Assembly: GCA_016177845.1 (NCBI GenBank)
Contig: JACOUO010000014.1
Span: 1 to 64,000, forward strand
Reading direction: 5' to 3'
DNA: 64,000 bases
From: Deltaproteobacteria bacterium
GTDB lineage: Bacteria; Desulfobacterota; GWC2-55-46
The notes under the pieces were generated by a model, which did no database searches, was not told the DNA's origin, and saw only the letters and a list, made by a program, of their open reading frames with translations. Both the position numbers and the translations under genes were made by a program. Shown piece by piece: positions 1 to 9,719 of this stretch. The first letter of the stretch is position 1, and the number at the start of each line of letters is the position of its first letter.

Positions 1-45
1 AGGGGGTATTGGGAAGGGTGAAGATATTTAATCCTCCCCCCTCTT

Positions 46-130
46 CCTAATCAAGCCGTCATTCCCGAACGTCTCTATCGGGAATCTACTTTTAAAATAC
101 TGGATTCCCGCTTTCGCGGGAATGACAATT
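46..130. repeat. Dispersed double-hairpin repeat, copy 1
   Basis: Two short inverted repeats stand side by side: ATTCCCGA/TCGGGAAT at 61-68 and 78-85, and ATTCCCGC/GCGGGAAT at 104-111 and 116-123. The same unit recurs at 30633, at 34733 and 34881, and as a near-exact reverse complement at 31372. It lies between genes only. A related C-rich/G-rich element (CCCCTCACCCC...GGGGAGA) follows at about 176-207. The 1-250 gap holds no plausible gene. Confidence 0.75.
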
Positions 131-251
131 ACTAAACCTGTTATCGCGGGCAGGGCGAAGCAATTTGTTTGTCCCCCTCACCCCTGCCCTCTCGCGTAAG
201 GGGAGACGGAAAAATAGATTTTTTACGGGAAAAATCCTTTTTCTCAATCCC

Positions 252-315
252 GTTCATAAAATGAACGAGCCCCTTGACCTTTGTTCCTGTCTATGGTATC
301 GTTCATTTTATGAAC
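252..315 (+). promoter_or_regulatory. Promoter flanked by two identical palindromic operators
   Basis: GTTCATAAAATGAAC (252-266) and GTTCATTTTATGAAC (301-315) are exact reverse complements, and each is itself palindromic. They sit 49 bp apart and flank a sigma70-like promoter: TTGACC at 274-279, a 17-bp spacer, and TATCGT at 297-302. The expected transcription start (about 309-310) coincides with the ATG of the next gene. The downstream operator covers both the start site and the start codon. This is the layout of negative autoregulation, inferred from sequence only. Confidence 0.7.
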
Positions 316-942
316 AATAAGGACGAACAGGCAGACGACTACCGCTCGCTTCTACTCCTTGACGAGATATCCAAAAATGACGAGCTTACTCAGAGAGACC
401 TGAGTAAAAACCTCGGGGTCGCGCTCGGCCTTATCAATTCCTACATAAAAAACCTCGCTTCAAGGGGGTTTATCACTGTTTCCGCAATACCCAAGAAAAG
501 ATACAAATATTACCTGACCCCGACCGGATTCGCTGAAAAAACACGGCTCACATACCAGCACCTTCAGAACTTCACTAACCTCTACCGTGTCGCAAGGCGG
601 GATTTTCATACACTTTTTCAAAATGTACGCAGTTCAATGATAAAAAAGATAGTATTCTGCGGCGTTGATGAGGTCACTGAAATTGCCTTTCTTTCACTTA
701 AAGAGGCTGAGCTTGAGCTTGCGGGAATAATCGATAAATACCCTTCTAAAAAGAAATTTTTCGGTCACGATGTGCTTTCCATTGAGGGCATAAAGGATAT
801 TGATTACGATATTGTTGTCATAACCTGCTTTCAGGGCGGAGGCCAGCTAAGAGAGGGCCTGCTTAGCGCAGGTGTTGCCGGCCACAAGATATATGACATA
901 AGCGTTGAAGGCTGGCTTAAGAAAATCGAGCATCATCCTTAA
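310..942 (+). CDS. Winged-helix regulator with Rossmann-like C-terminal domain, polysaccharide locus
   Basis: Predicted transcriptional regulator of 210 residues. Residues about 10-85 look like a MarR/DUF977-type winged helix (LSKNLGVALGLINSYIKNL is the likely recognition region). Residues about 115-195 form an alternating beta/alpha segment (IKKIVFCGVDEVTEIAF..., DYDIVVITCF) resembling a CoA- or nucleotide-binding Rossmann half. A TTG at 274 is open in frame, but it overlaps the -35 hexamer and has no ribosome site. ATG 310 sits at the predicted transcription start, which suggests a leaderless mRNA. It is the first gene before a long co-directional sugar locus, so it probably controls itself and perhaps that locus. 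Ligand unknown. MarR-like regulators are known at EPS loci, but this longer form is not one I can name. Confidence 0.7.
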   Translation: MNNKDEQADDYRSLLLLDEISKNDELTQRDLSKNLGVALGLINSYIKNLASRGFITVSAIPKKRYKYYLTPTGFAEKTRLTYQHLQNFTNLYRVARRDFHTLFQNVRSSMIKKIVFCGVDEVTEIAFLSLKEAELELAGIIDKYPSKKKFFGHDVLSIEGIKDIDYDIVVITCFQGGGQLREGLLSAGVAGHKIYDISVEGWLKKIEHHP

Positions 943-997
943 TATGGCGTTTTTTAAGCCGATATTACTATGATGAGGTTGCAGCCCTAACGCTTAA

Positions 998-1993
<996 letters not shown>

Positions 1994-2005
1994 GAGGATG
2001 CGCCG

Positions 2006-3091
2006 ATGGAAAACAGCAAAAACATGAAAGCCCTTGTACTTAGCGGAGGCAAAGGGACAAGGCTCCGCCCGCTGACATACACGGGCGCAAAGCAGCTTGT
2101 TCCGATAGCAAACAGGCCTATACTCTCTTATGTCTTCGACAATATAGCGAAGGTGGGCATAAAAGAAGTCGGGGTGATAATCTCGCCTGAGACAGGGGCC
2201 GAGGTAAAAGAGACCATCGGCGACGGCTCAAAATGGGGGATATCCATAGAATACATACTGCAGAGCGAGCCGAAAGGGCTTGCGCATGCGGTGCTGATAG
2301 CGCAGGATTTTTTAGGCGACGACCCCTTTGTAATGTACCTTGGAGATAACCTCATCGGGTGCGGTATCGAGAAGTTTGTAGATACATTCCATACGACAAA
2401 GGCCGACGCAGTGATACTGCTTAAGCCTGTTGACAACCCTCAGGCGTTCGGAGTGGCGCAGGCCGACAGTACCGGCAAGATAATCTGCCTTGAAGAAAAA
2501 CCCAGGGAGCCGAAGAGCAATCTCGCGCTTGTCGGCGTATACATATTCTCAAATGAGATACACAAATCCATTGCAAGGATAAAGCCTTCCCCAAGGGGAG
2601 AGCTTGAGATAACGGATGCCATACAGAACCTGATAACAGTGGGCAAACCCGTCCACAGCCATGTGCTTGATACATGGTGGCTCGATACCGGAAAGAAAGA
2701 CGACCTGCTTGCGGCAAATACAGTTGTCCTTGATGAATGGTTCAAGAGAAATATAGCAGGCAGCGTTGACTCAGCCTCACAGATAACAGGCAGGGTAACG
2801 GTAGAGGCAGGCGCGGTCGTAAGGAACAGCACCTTAAGAGGCCCGATTGTAATAGGGTCAGGGTCAATAGTAGAGGACAGCTTCATAGGGCCGTTTACAA
2901 GCATCGGCTCTGATACGAAGATAACCAAATCAATAATAGAGCATTGCGTGATTCTCAACGGGGCTGAGATAAGCCATATAGACAGGCTTGAGGACAGCCT
3001 CATAGGAAGAAAAGCAAAGGTAAATAAATGCCATCATAAACATGAGGCTCTGCGTCTTATGATAGGTGATGATTCCGTGGTGGAGGTATAA
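2006..3091 (+). CDS. rmlA: Glucose-1-phosphate thymidylyltransferase, long form
   Basis: Makes dTDP-glucose from glucose-1-phosphate and dTTP, the first step of dTDP-L-rhamnose synthesis. The 361 residues comprise a nucleotidyltransferase domain (LSGGKGTRLRPLT signature, KQLVPIANRPI, YLGDNLI, and W-W-LDTGKKDDL near 222-230) followed by a left-handed beta-helix of hexapeptide repeats from about residue 250. This is the long RmlA type, roughly 60 residues longer than the enteric enzyme. The ATG at 2006 has an AGAGG site. An internal ATG 21 bases later lacks one. It leads the block rmlA-rmlC-rmlD-rmlB, with gaps of only a few bases. Confidence 0.92.
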   Translation: MENSKNMKALVLSGGKGTRLRPLTYTGAKQLVPIANRPILSYVFDNIAKVGIKEVGVIISPETGAEVKETIGDGSKWGISIEYILQSEPKGLAHAVLIAQDFLGDDPFVMYLGDNLIGCGIEKFVDTFHTTKADAVILLKPVDNPQAFGVAQADSTGKIICLEEKPREPKSNLALVGVYIFSNEIHKSIARIKPSPRGELEITDAIQNLITVGKPVHSHVLDTWWLDTGKKDDLLAANTVVLDEWFKRNIAGSVDSASQITGRVTVEAGAVVRNSTLRGPIVIGSGSIVEDSFIGPFTSIGSDTKITKSIIEHCVILNGAEISHIDRLEDSLIGRKAKVNKCHHKHEALRLMIGDDSVVEV

Positions 3092-3094
3092 GAC

Positions 3095-3568
3095 ATGTTT
3101 AAGGATGGTGAGATACTTGGGGTTGAGGTAAAAAAGCTCAACAGATTTTCGGATGACCGCGGATGGCTCATGGAGCTATTTCGCCATGATGAGCTTAAAG
3201 AGGAATATATTCCGGCAATGACATACATATCCCAGACAAAGCCGGGGGTGGCAAGGGGGCCGCACGAGCATATCGACCAGGCGGATTACTTCTGCTTTGC
3301 CGGGCCTTCTACATTCAAGGTCTATCTGTGGGATAACAGGCCTGAATCAAAGACATATATGCATAAAATGGTATTTACCGCAGGCCATGAGAGCCCGATG
3401 GTTGTCATAGTGCCTAAGAAAGTCGTGCACGCATATAAAAACATCGGCGACATGGATGGCCTTGTCATCAACTGCCCGAACAGGCTTTTTAAAGGTGAGG
3501 GCAAGAAAGACCCTGTTGATGAAGTCCGTTATGAGCACGATGTAAATTCACCCTATAAGTTGGACTGA
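3095..3568 (+). CDS. rmlC: RmlC-like dTDP-4-dehydrorhamnose 3,5-epimerase family protein
   Basis: Cupin-type epimerase of 157 residues, shorter than classical RmlC (about 180). Position between rmlA and rmlD argues that it does the 3,5-epimerisation of dTDP-4-keto-6-deoxyglucose. The RG-x-H motif (ARGPHEH) keeps the catalytic histidine region. However, the segment after it reads IDQADYFCFAG instead of the usual basic K/R-containing strand, and the C-terminal TDYY-like motif is replaced by NRLFKGEGKKDP. It therefore belongs to a divergent subfamily, and its substrate could differ. The stop overlaps the next start by one base (TGATG). Confidence 0.75.
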   Translation: MFKDGEILGVEVKKLNRFSDDRGWLMELFRHDELKEEYIPAMTYISQTKPGVARGPHEHIDQADYFCFAGPSTFKVYLWDNRPESKTYMHKMVFTAGHESPMVVIVPKKVVHAYKNIGDMDGLVINCPNRLFKGEGKKDPVDEVRYEHDVNSPYKLD

Positions 3569-4455
3569 TGAAGATAATAATAACCGGAGCAAAAGGCCAG
3601 CTTGGAAGCGACCTCGTGCCAAGGCTCAACATGGCAGGCCATGAGGTAATTGGCTTTGGCTCAAAAGAGCTCGATATAACCAGCGCGGATAAGACCTTAA
3701 AGGCAGTAAAGGATTTAAGCCCGGAATGCATTATAAACTGCGGCGCCTATACCAAGGTAGACCTTGCCGAGAAAGAAAAGGAGAGCGCGTTTGCCGTGAA
3801 TCAGACAGGCGCGGCAAACCTTGCAGATGCCGCGGAGGCCGCAGGTGCGGCCCTCATCCATGTCTCTACGGATTTTGTTTTTGATGGAGATAAGGCGACC
3901 CCGTACAGCGAGACTGATAAGACCAACCCCTTGAGCGTTTACGGGGCCTCAAAGCTTGCGGGAGAGGAAGAGATAATAAAACGCACTGACAAGCACTTTA
4001 TAGTGCGTACATCGTGGCTTTACGGCACAGGCGGTAATAATTTTGTAAAGACGATTTTAAGGCTTGCGGCTGAAAGGGAGTCTTTAAGGATAGTATATGA
4101 CCAGGCAGGCTCACCCACATGGACAGCAGACCTTGCCTCTGCACTCCTTAAAATTGTAAAGAGCGTTGAGACAGGCGAGAAGAAATACGGAGTTTATCAT
4201 TACTCAAATGAAGGCGTTGCGAGCTGGTATGATTTCGCACATATGATACTGGAAGAGACGGCCCGAAGGACAGACCTTAAATGCAGGAATCTTGAGCCGA
4301 TACTTACTGCCGAGTATCCGACCCCGGCACGGCGGCCTGCTTATTCGGTATTCAATAAGTCAAAGATAAAAAAAGAATTCGGGATTTCAATACCGCACTG
4401 GAGGGTGTCGCTCCGCGGCATGATAAACGAACTATACGGAGGCGCTGATGCGTAA
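3568..4455 (+). CDS. rmlD: dTDP-4-dehydrorhamnose reductase
   Basis: NAD(P)H-dependent last step of dTDP-L-rhamnose synthesis, 295 residues as expected. It has GAKGQLGSDL at the N terminus, STDFVFDGDK, PYSETD, the catalytic YGASK, RTSWLYG and a C-terminal RPAYSVFNKSK segment. All are family hallmarks. Translation is probably coupled to both neighbours: it starts at the stop of the upstream epimerase, and its end overlaps the next gene by 8 bases. Confidence 0.93.
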   Translation: MKIIITGAKGQLGSDLVPRLNMAGHEVIGFGSKELDITSADKTLKAVKDLSPECIINCGAYTKVDLAEKEKESAFAVNQTGAANLADAAEAAGAALIHVSTDFVFDGDKATPYSETDKTNPLSVYGASKLAGEEEIIKRTDKHFIVRTSWLYGTGGNNFVKTILRLAAERESLRIVYDQAGSPTWTADLASALLKIVKSVETGEKKYGVYHYSNEGVASWYDFAHMILEETARRTDLKCRNLEPILTAEYPTPARRPAYSVFNKSKIKKEFGISIPHWRVSLRGMINELYGGADA

Positions 4456-5533
4456 GATGCTCGTTACGGGAGGGGCAGGCTTTATCGGGAGCAACTTCGT
4501 GCTCCTTACCAGAAGGCTGCACCCCGAAGATAAAGTATTTGTTCTGGATAAACTCACATACGCCGGAAATCTTGAGAACCTCAAAAGCTTATCCGATGAT
4601 AAGAACTGCATATTTGTAAAAGGCGACTTGAATGATTTCGATTTGCTTGACAGTCTCTTTGAAAAAGAGGGGATAGATACAGTCGTCAACTTCGCGGCTG
4701 AATCCCATGTTGACCGCTCCATTCTCGGGCCAAAGGCATTTATCGAGACAAATGTGAACGGAACATTTACCCTGCTTGAAGCTGCGCGCAGGAACTGGAA
4801 AGATTTTCAAAATAAAAAATTCCTCCATGTATCAACCGATGAAGTCTACGGCTCATTGGGCGATACAGGCTTTTTTACGGAAGAGACAGCGTATGCGCCG
4901 AACTCACCTTATGCAGCGAGCAAGGCGTCCTCAGACCACCTTGTAAGGGCATATCACCATACATACGGCCTTTCCGTTGTCACAACCAACTGCTCAAATA
5001 ATTACGGGCCGTACCAGTTCCCGGAAAAGCTTATTCCGCTGATGATACTCAACGCGCTCAAGGGAAAACATCTGCCGGTCTATGGTGACGGGCTCAATGT
5101 GCGCGACTGGCTTTTTGTGGAAGACCACTGCAAGGCAATAGACATCGTGCTGGAGAACGGAAAGCTTGGCGAGACTTACAACATCGGCGGAAATAACGAG
5201 TGGAAGAATATCGATATAGTAAACCTTATCTGCGAAATCCTGGATGAGAAGATAAAGTCGGATAAAACACTTGCTGAACAGTATCCCTTTGAAGGGAGCA
5301 GAAAAAAGCTCATCCATTTTGTAAAGGACAGGCCCGGCCACGACAGGAGATACGCCATAGATTCAGGCAAGGTGCAGAGGGAGCTTGGCTGGAGGCCTGA
5401 GGATAAATTCGAGACAGGCATCAGAAAGACAATAGACTGGTACATAAACAACCGCCCCTGGTGGGAAAGAATAATATCAGGGCAGTACATGGACTACTAC
5501 GAAATGCAGTACAAAGAAAGGCTTGTGAAGTAA
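4448..5533 (+). CDS. rmlB: dTDP-glucose 4,6-dehydratase
   Basis: Converts dTDP-glucose to dTDP-4-keto-6-deoxyglucose. That intermediate is shared by L-rhamnose synthesis and, very probably, by the aminotransferase encoded at 11556. The 361-residue protein has GGAGFIGSN, AAESHVDRSI, the catalytic STDEVYG (Asp-Glu), YAASKASSDHLV (Y-x3-K), NNYGPYQFPEKLIPL and RDWLFVEDH. It overlaps rmlD by 8 bases. Confidence 0.95.
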   Translation: MRKMLVTGGAGFIGSNFVLLTRRLHPEDKVFVLDKLTYAGNLENLKSLSDDKNCIFVKGDLNDFDLLDSLFEKEGIDTVVNFAAESHVDRSILGPKAFIETNVNGTFTLLEAARRNWKDFQNKKFLHVSTDEVYGSLGDTGFFTEETAYAPNSPYAASKASSDHLVRAYHHTYGLSVVTTNCSNNYGPYQFPEKLIPLMILNALKGKHLPVYGDGLNVRDWLFVEDHCKAIDIVLENGKLGETYNIGGNNEWKNIDIVNLICEILDEKIKSDKTLAEQYPFEGSRKKLIHFVKDRPGHDRRYAIDSGKVQRELGWRPEDKFETGIRKTIDWYINNRPWWERIISGQYMDYYEMQYKERLVK

Positions 5534-5570
5534 GGTGGACTCATCGGTAAAAAAGGCTAAGGAGGCGGAA

Positions 5571-6122
5571 ATGGTCATGCAGAAGGGTTTTACCATTTGG
5601 TTTACCGGGCTTTCCGGCGCGGGTAAAACTACCCTTTCAAACCTGCTCCACCACAGGCTTCAGGAAAGAGGAGTGACAAATGTCGAGGTGCTTGACGGTG
5701 ATGTCGTAAGGACTCACCTTTCAAAGGGGCTCGGCTTCACAAAAGAGGATAGGGATACCAATATCAGAAGAATCGGCTGGGTAGCCCACCTGCTTACAAA
5801 ACATAAAGTGCCGAACCTTGTCTCCGCCATATCCCCGTATAGGGAAGTAAGGGATGAGGTAAGGATGATGGTAGAGCATTCGGGCGGCAAGGGCAGCTTC
5901 ATAGAGGTCTTTGTGGATTGTCCCGTATGCGAGTGCGAGAAAAGGGATGTAAAAGGCCTTTACGCCAAAGCCCGCAAGGGAGAGTTAAAACAGTTTACAG
6001 GCATAGACGACCCCTATGAAGAGCCGCACAGGCCAGAGGTACACATCAGGACGAATGAAGCTACGCCTGATGAGGGTGTTGAGATGATAATAAACCACCT
6101 TAAAACACACGGGCTGATCTAA
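5571..6122 (+). CDS. cysC: Adenylylsulfate (APS) kinase
   Basis: Phosphorylates APS with ATP to give PAPS. It has a P-loop GLSGAGKTT, DGDVVR, the SPYREVRDEVR substrate loop, FVDCPVCECEKRDVKGLYAKAR and FTGIDDPYE. An in-frame GTG at 5535 is open, but GGAGG at 5561-5565 sits six bases before ATG 5571, so the protein is most likely 183 residues. It is the only sulfur-assimilation gene in the region and lies between rmlB and wzm. No ATP sulfurylase or sulfotransferase is seen nearby. PAPS for polymer sulfation is possible but unproven. Confidence 0.88.
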   Translation: MVMQKGFTIWFTGLSGAGKTTLSNLLHHRLQERGVTNVEVLDGDVVRTHLSKGLGFTKEDRDTNIRRIGWVAHLLTKHKVPNLVSAISPYREVRDEVRMMVEHSGGKGSFIEVFVDCPVCECEKRDVKGLYAKARKGELKQFTGIDDPYEEPHRPEVHIRTNEATPDEGVEMIINHLKTHGLI

Positions 6123-6143
6123 TTCGGGCCGGATGAGTTAAAG

Positions 6144-6965
6144 ATGTCTGAAGTAATCGTAATAGAGCCCAAAAAGGGCTGGATACCTGTCAACCTCCGT
6201 GAGATATGGAAGTACCGTGAGCTCCTCTATTTCCTCGCCTGGCGTGACATCAAGGTAAAATATAAGCAGACTGCCCTTGGCATCATATGGGCGGTATTGC
6301 AGCCTGTGCTTGCAATGCTTATCTTTACGGTCCTTTTTGGCAGATTTGCGGGTATGCCCTCTGACGGTGCGCCTTACCCGATATTCGTCTATATCGGGCT
6401 CCTGCCGTGGAACTACTTTGCGGCTGTGCTGGGGCTTTCCACCAATAGCCTTGTGTCAGGGGCCAACCTCATCAGCAAGGTCTATTTCCCAAGGATAATA
6501 ATACCGGCAAGCTCAGCGATAGCCGCTCTCCTTGACCTGGTTATCGGCTCTGTCGTGCTTGGAGTTTTAATGGTTTACTACGGAGTGCATTTAAGCTCCG
6601 GGATACTGCTTGTCCCAGTACTCATCTTTATTACCCTTATGAACGCCATCGGCTTTGGCATCTGGTTCTCCGCGCTTAATGTAAGGTACAGGGATATCCA
6701 GTATGCCATTCCTTTTTTAATCCAGATTTGGATGTTTGCCACTCCCGTTATATATCCGAAAACCCTTTTAGAAGGGCAGTGGGGCTGGCTCCTTCTTCTT
6801 AATCCCATGTCAGGCGTTATCGAGGCGTTCCGCCCTGCTGTGCTTGGGCATCTGCCTATCCCGTGGCAGGCGCTCGGCATATCAACGGCAGTCGGTTTAT
6901 TTGTGTTTTTATCAGGCATTTTTTACTTTCGCCGCGTTGAGCGGCACTTCGCGGATGTGATTTAA
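6144..6965 (+). CDS. wzm: O-antigen/polysaccharide ABC exporter permease
   Basis: ABC-2 type inner-membrane permease, 273 residues with about six membrane spans. The cytoplasmic N terminus (WKYRELLYFLAWRDIKVKYKQ) and the segment ALGIIWAVLQPVLAM are typical of Wzm/TagG proteins. It pairs with the ATPase gene two bases downstream. Together they move a finished undecaprenyl-linked polysaccharide from cytoplasm to periplasm. Its presence and the lack of Wzx/Wzy indicate an ABC-dependent polymer. Confidence 0.92.
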   Translation: MSEVIVIEPKKGWIPVNLREIWKYRELLYFLAWRDIKVKYKQTALGIIWAVLQPVLAMLIFTVLFGRFAGMPSDGAPYPIFVYIGLLPWNYFAAVLGLSTNSLVSGANLISKVYFPRIIIPASSAIAALLDLVIGSVVLGVLMVYYGVHLSSGILLVPVLIFITLMNAIGFGIWFSALNVRYRDIQYAIPFLIQIWMFATPVIYPKTLLEGQWGWLLLLNPMSGVIEAFRPAVLGHLPIPWQALGISTAVGLFVFLSGIFYFRRVERHFADVI

Positions 6966-6966
6966 A

Positions 6967-8196
6967 ATGAAGCCGATTATCAGCGTAAGCAATATTTTTA
7001 AGCAGTATGAGATAGGCAGAAAGTCCTCTTACGGGAGCCTCCGAGAAGAGATAATGCAGACCCTTGCCGCCCCTTTCAGGGGAGGAAAGGAAAAGCAGGA
7101 TTCTGTCTGGGCGCTTCGCGATATTTCCTTTGATGTGAAGGAAGGCGAAGTATTAGGCATTGTCGGCAGGAACGGGGCAGGCAAATCAACCCTGCTGAAA
7201 ATACTGTCAAGGATAACCGAGCCCACATCAGGCCGCATCGAGATGAGGGGCAGGGTGGCAAGCCTGCTTGAGGTAGGCACAGGCTTTCACCCGGAGCTTA
7301 CGGGCAGGGAAAATATATTTTTGAACGGCGCGCTCCTTGGCATGTCGAGCGCTGAGATAAAGGCTAAGTTCGATGAGATAGTGGCGTTCGCTGAGATTGA
7401 GAAGTTCCTTGATACTCCGGTTAAGAGGTACTCAAGCGGAATGTATGTGAGGCTTGCCTTTGCGGTGGCCGCGCACCTTGAGCCGGAGATACTGATAATA
7501 GATGAGGTGCTTGCGGTAGGTGACTCGGTATTCCAGAAGAAATGCATTGATAAGATGATAGAGGTGAGCAGGAAGGGAAGGACCATTTTGTTTGTCTCTC
7601 ATAATCTGGCTGCGGTAAAGGCGCTTTGCACAAAAGCTGTTTTGCTTTCGGCAGGGGAGCTTAAGCTGAATGCCTCTGTTCAGGATATCCTTGATGCCTA
7701 TGTGGGAGAATCCCAACTATCGGGCAGAGAAATTGATTTAACAGGCCTGAAGAGGCATGGATACCCTAATGAGTTGATCTTTGAAAAGATTACATTTCTG
7801 GATTTTCCGATTGTGTTTGGCAGGCCTATCAGGTTCAAAGTGAGATTAAAGAGCACTGGCTCGAAGAACGCTTTTCCTGATATCGATTTCGGGATCGCTA
7901 TCACGGACAAGAATAATAATACTCTTATTCACTGCAGCAACAGGTTTATAAGCAGAAGATTCGACCATGTTTCAGATGATGAAGAATATTTTTTTGAGAT
8001 TGAAAATATTATAAACCCGAATGTCTATTACCTTACCTTTTTCATCAGGAGCAGGGATGAGATTCAGGATTGGATCACGAATGCGGTGAAGATAGAGATA
8101 GAGGACGGTAATCCGTATCGTTATACTGATACGAAACAGATACAAGGCGCTATTCTGCCAAAATTTGATATCACTTCAACGAGAACTGCCATATGA
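6967..8196 (+). CDS. wzt: O-antigen ABC exporter ATPase with C-terminal glycan-binding domain
   Basis: ATPase partner of Wzm, 409 residues. Residues about 1-245 are the nucleotide-binding domain: Walker A VGRNGAGKST, signature RYSSGMYVRLAFA, Walker B EILIIDEVLAVGD, and H-loop FVSHN. Residues about 255-409 form an extra beta-rich Wzt C-terminal domain. In characterised systems (E. coli O8/O9a) this domain binds the chemically capped non-reducing end of the polymer. Methyltransferase genes follow directly, which fits a methyl cap. The stop overlaps the next start by 4 bases. Confidence 0.92.
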   Translation: MKPIISVSNIFKQYEIGRKSSYGSLREEIMQTLAAPFRGGKEKQDSVWALRDISFDVKEGEVLGIVGRNGAGKSTLLKILSRITEPTSGRIEMRGRVASLLEVGTGFHPELTGRENIFLNGALLGMSSAEIKAKFDEIVAFAEIEKFLDTPVKRYSSGMYVRLAFAVAAHLEPEILIIDEVLAVGDSVFQKKCIDKMIEVSRKGRTILFVSHNLAAVKALCTKAVLLSAGELKLNASVQDILDAYVGESQLSGREIDLTGLKRHGYPNELIFEKITFLDFPIVFGRPIRFKVRLKSTGSKNAFPDIDFGIAITDKNNNTLIHCSNRFISRRFDHVSDDEEYFFEIENIINPNVYYLTFFIRSRDEIQDWITNAVKIEIEDGNPYRYTDTKQIQGAILPKFDITSTRTAI

Positions 8197-9035
8197 AAAG
8201 AGCTATAGCAAAAATATTGAACTACGGTTTTGTCAGGATTGTGGGCAAAGAGAGGATGAAAAAAATAATCCCGACCCTTGCAGGGCTTTCTGATATAGAC
8301 CTGATGACATTGGCCTACAATTCAATGGGCATTTTAAAATTCGGAAATGAATTCGAAAGCGGAGAGCATTTTTTTGTCAGCAAGGTGCTGAAGGATTATC
8401 TGAAAGCCCCTGCGCCGGTCCTTTTTGATGTGGGAGCGAATATCGGAAAATATGCTCAGATGCTTTCGAGGGAATTTCCTGAAGCAAAAATTTTCTCATT
8501 CGAACCGAACAGAAATACATTTGAAATTCTAAAACAGAATATAAAGCAAAAAGCAGAATGCGTAAATGCCGGGTTGGGCTCCGAGCCTAAGACAGGAAAG
8601 ATATATACATACGCAGAGAGCGTGACAAGCTCCCACGCAAGCGTCTATAGCGATGTATTCAAGGTATTCCACGGGGCTGACAAGATAGTTGATATTGATT
8701 TTGAGATGATTACAATAGATGCATTTTGCGCTCAAAAGGGAATAAAGGAAATTGACCTTTTAAAGATCGATACCGAAGGCAATGAGCTTGAGGTGCTCAA
8801 GGGCAGCCGGAGAATGTTATCTGAGGACAGGATTAAAATACTCCAGTTCGAATTCGGCGAATGCGATGTGTTCTCAAGGGTCTTCCTGAGGGATTTTTAT
8901 GAGATGCTGCCAAACTACAGGATCTACAGGCTGGATTCCAAATCCCTTATTCCTTTGTTTGAGTATAATTCCGCAAATGAGATATTCCGTTTCCAGAACT
9001 TTGTGGCGATAAACAGGAAATTAGCGGACAGGTGA
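8193..9035 (+). CDS. FkbM-family SAM-dependent methyltransferase
   Basis: Predicted O-methyltransferase of 280 residues. The SAM-binding core begins VLFDVGANIGKYAQML (about residues 75-90) with FSFEPNR as the acidic strand. IDLLKIDTEGNELEVLKGS is the FkbM signature. It directly follows wzt, so it may methylate a sugar in the polymer or cap the chain end. The actual acceptor cannot be read from sequence. Confidence 0.82.
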   Translation: MKRAIAKILNYGFVRIVGKERMKKIIPTLAGLSDIDLMTLAYNSMGILKFGNEFESGEHFFVSKVLKDYLKAPAPVLFDVGANIGKYAQMLSREFPEAKIFSFEPNRNTFEILKQNIKQKAECVNAGLGSEPKTGKIYTYAESVTSSHASVYSDVFKVFHGADKIVDIDFEMITIDAFCAQKGIKEIDLLKIDTEGNELEVLKGSRRMLSEDRIKILQFEFGECDVFSRVFLRDFYEMLPNYRIYRLDSKSLIPLFEYNSANEIFRFQNFVAINRKLADR

Positions 9036-9700
9036 TGTCAATTAAACAAACTATAAAAAAAGCGCTGCCTCCCGTTGTTTTGGAGGCAATGACTATTCAC
9101 GGCATAGCCAGGCTTGAAAAGCTCGTCTGTCAAAAAAATGAGGCCGTGATAAAAGGCCTGCTAAATGGCGCAAGACCTATAAAAATAGAGATTGGGGCTG
9201 GCAAGGACAGGGGGATGGAGGGCTGGACTTCAGTTGACATGAATGACGACTGCGCCCTGAACCTTGACCTGCTTAAACCGATACCTTTTCCTGATGACAG
9301 CGTAAGCATGATCTATTCTTCACATGTGCTGGAGCATTTTAAGATTTCAGAAATTTTCAGCCTGTTAAGCGAGTGTAAAAGGATCTTGAAGCCTAATGGT
9401 ATTTTCAGCGCGGCCGTGCCAAACGCGAGGATTTATATAGAGGCTTATCAGAACCCCGGTGCGTTTGACCCTGAAAAATTTTGCGGGCACAAGCCGGCGT
9501 TCAATTATAATTCGAAAATAGATTATCTGAATTACATGGCTTATATGGACGGGCATCACAGGTACATGTTCGATGAAGAGAATATTTTAGCGATCCTGAA
9601 AAAAGCAGGGTTTAAGAATCCGAGGTTAAGGGAGTTTGACCCGGAACTGGATTTAAAAGTTCGCGACTCTCAATCAATTTATGTGATTGCGGAGAAGTAG
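9035..9700 (+). CDS. Class I SAM-dependent methyltransferase-like protein
   Basis: Predicted methyltransferase of 221 residues. IKIEIGAGKDRGMEGWTSVD and the MIYSSHVLEHF motif, followed by ECKRILKPNGIFSAAVPN, match the Methyltransf_11-type fold often seen in polysaccharide loci. The glycine motif reads E-I-G-A-G-K, slightly different from the usual D-x-G-x-G. The ATG at 9035 overlaps the upstream stop. A GTG three bases earlier is also possible. Target unknown. Confidence 0.72.
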   Translation: MSIKQTIKKALPPVVLEAMTIHGIARLEKLVCQKNEAVIKGLLNGARPIKIEIGAGKDRGMEGWTSVDMNDDCALNLDLLKPIPFPDDSVSMIYSSHVLEHFKISEIFSLLSECKRILKPNGIFSAAVPNARIYIEAYQNPGAFDPEKFCGHKPAFNYNSKIDYLNYMAYMDGHHRYMFDEENILAILKKAGFKNPRLREFDPELDLKVRDSQSIYVIAEK

Positions 9701-9719
9701 AAATAAAGGGTTTAGGGCA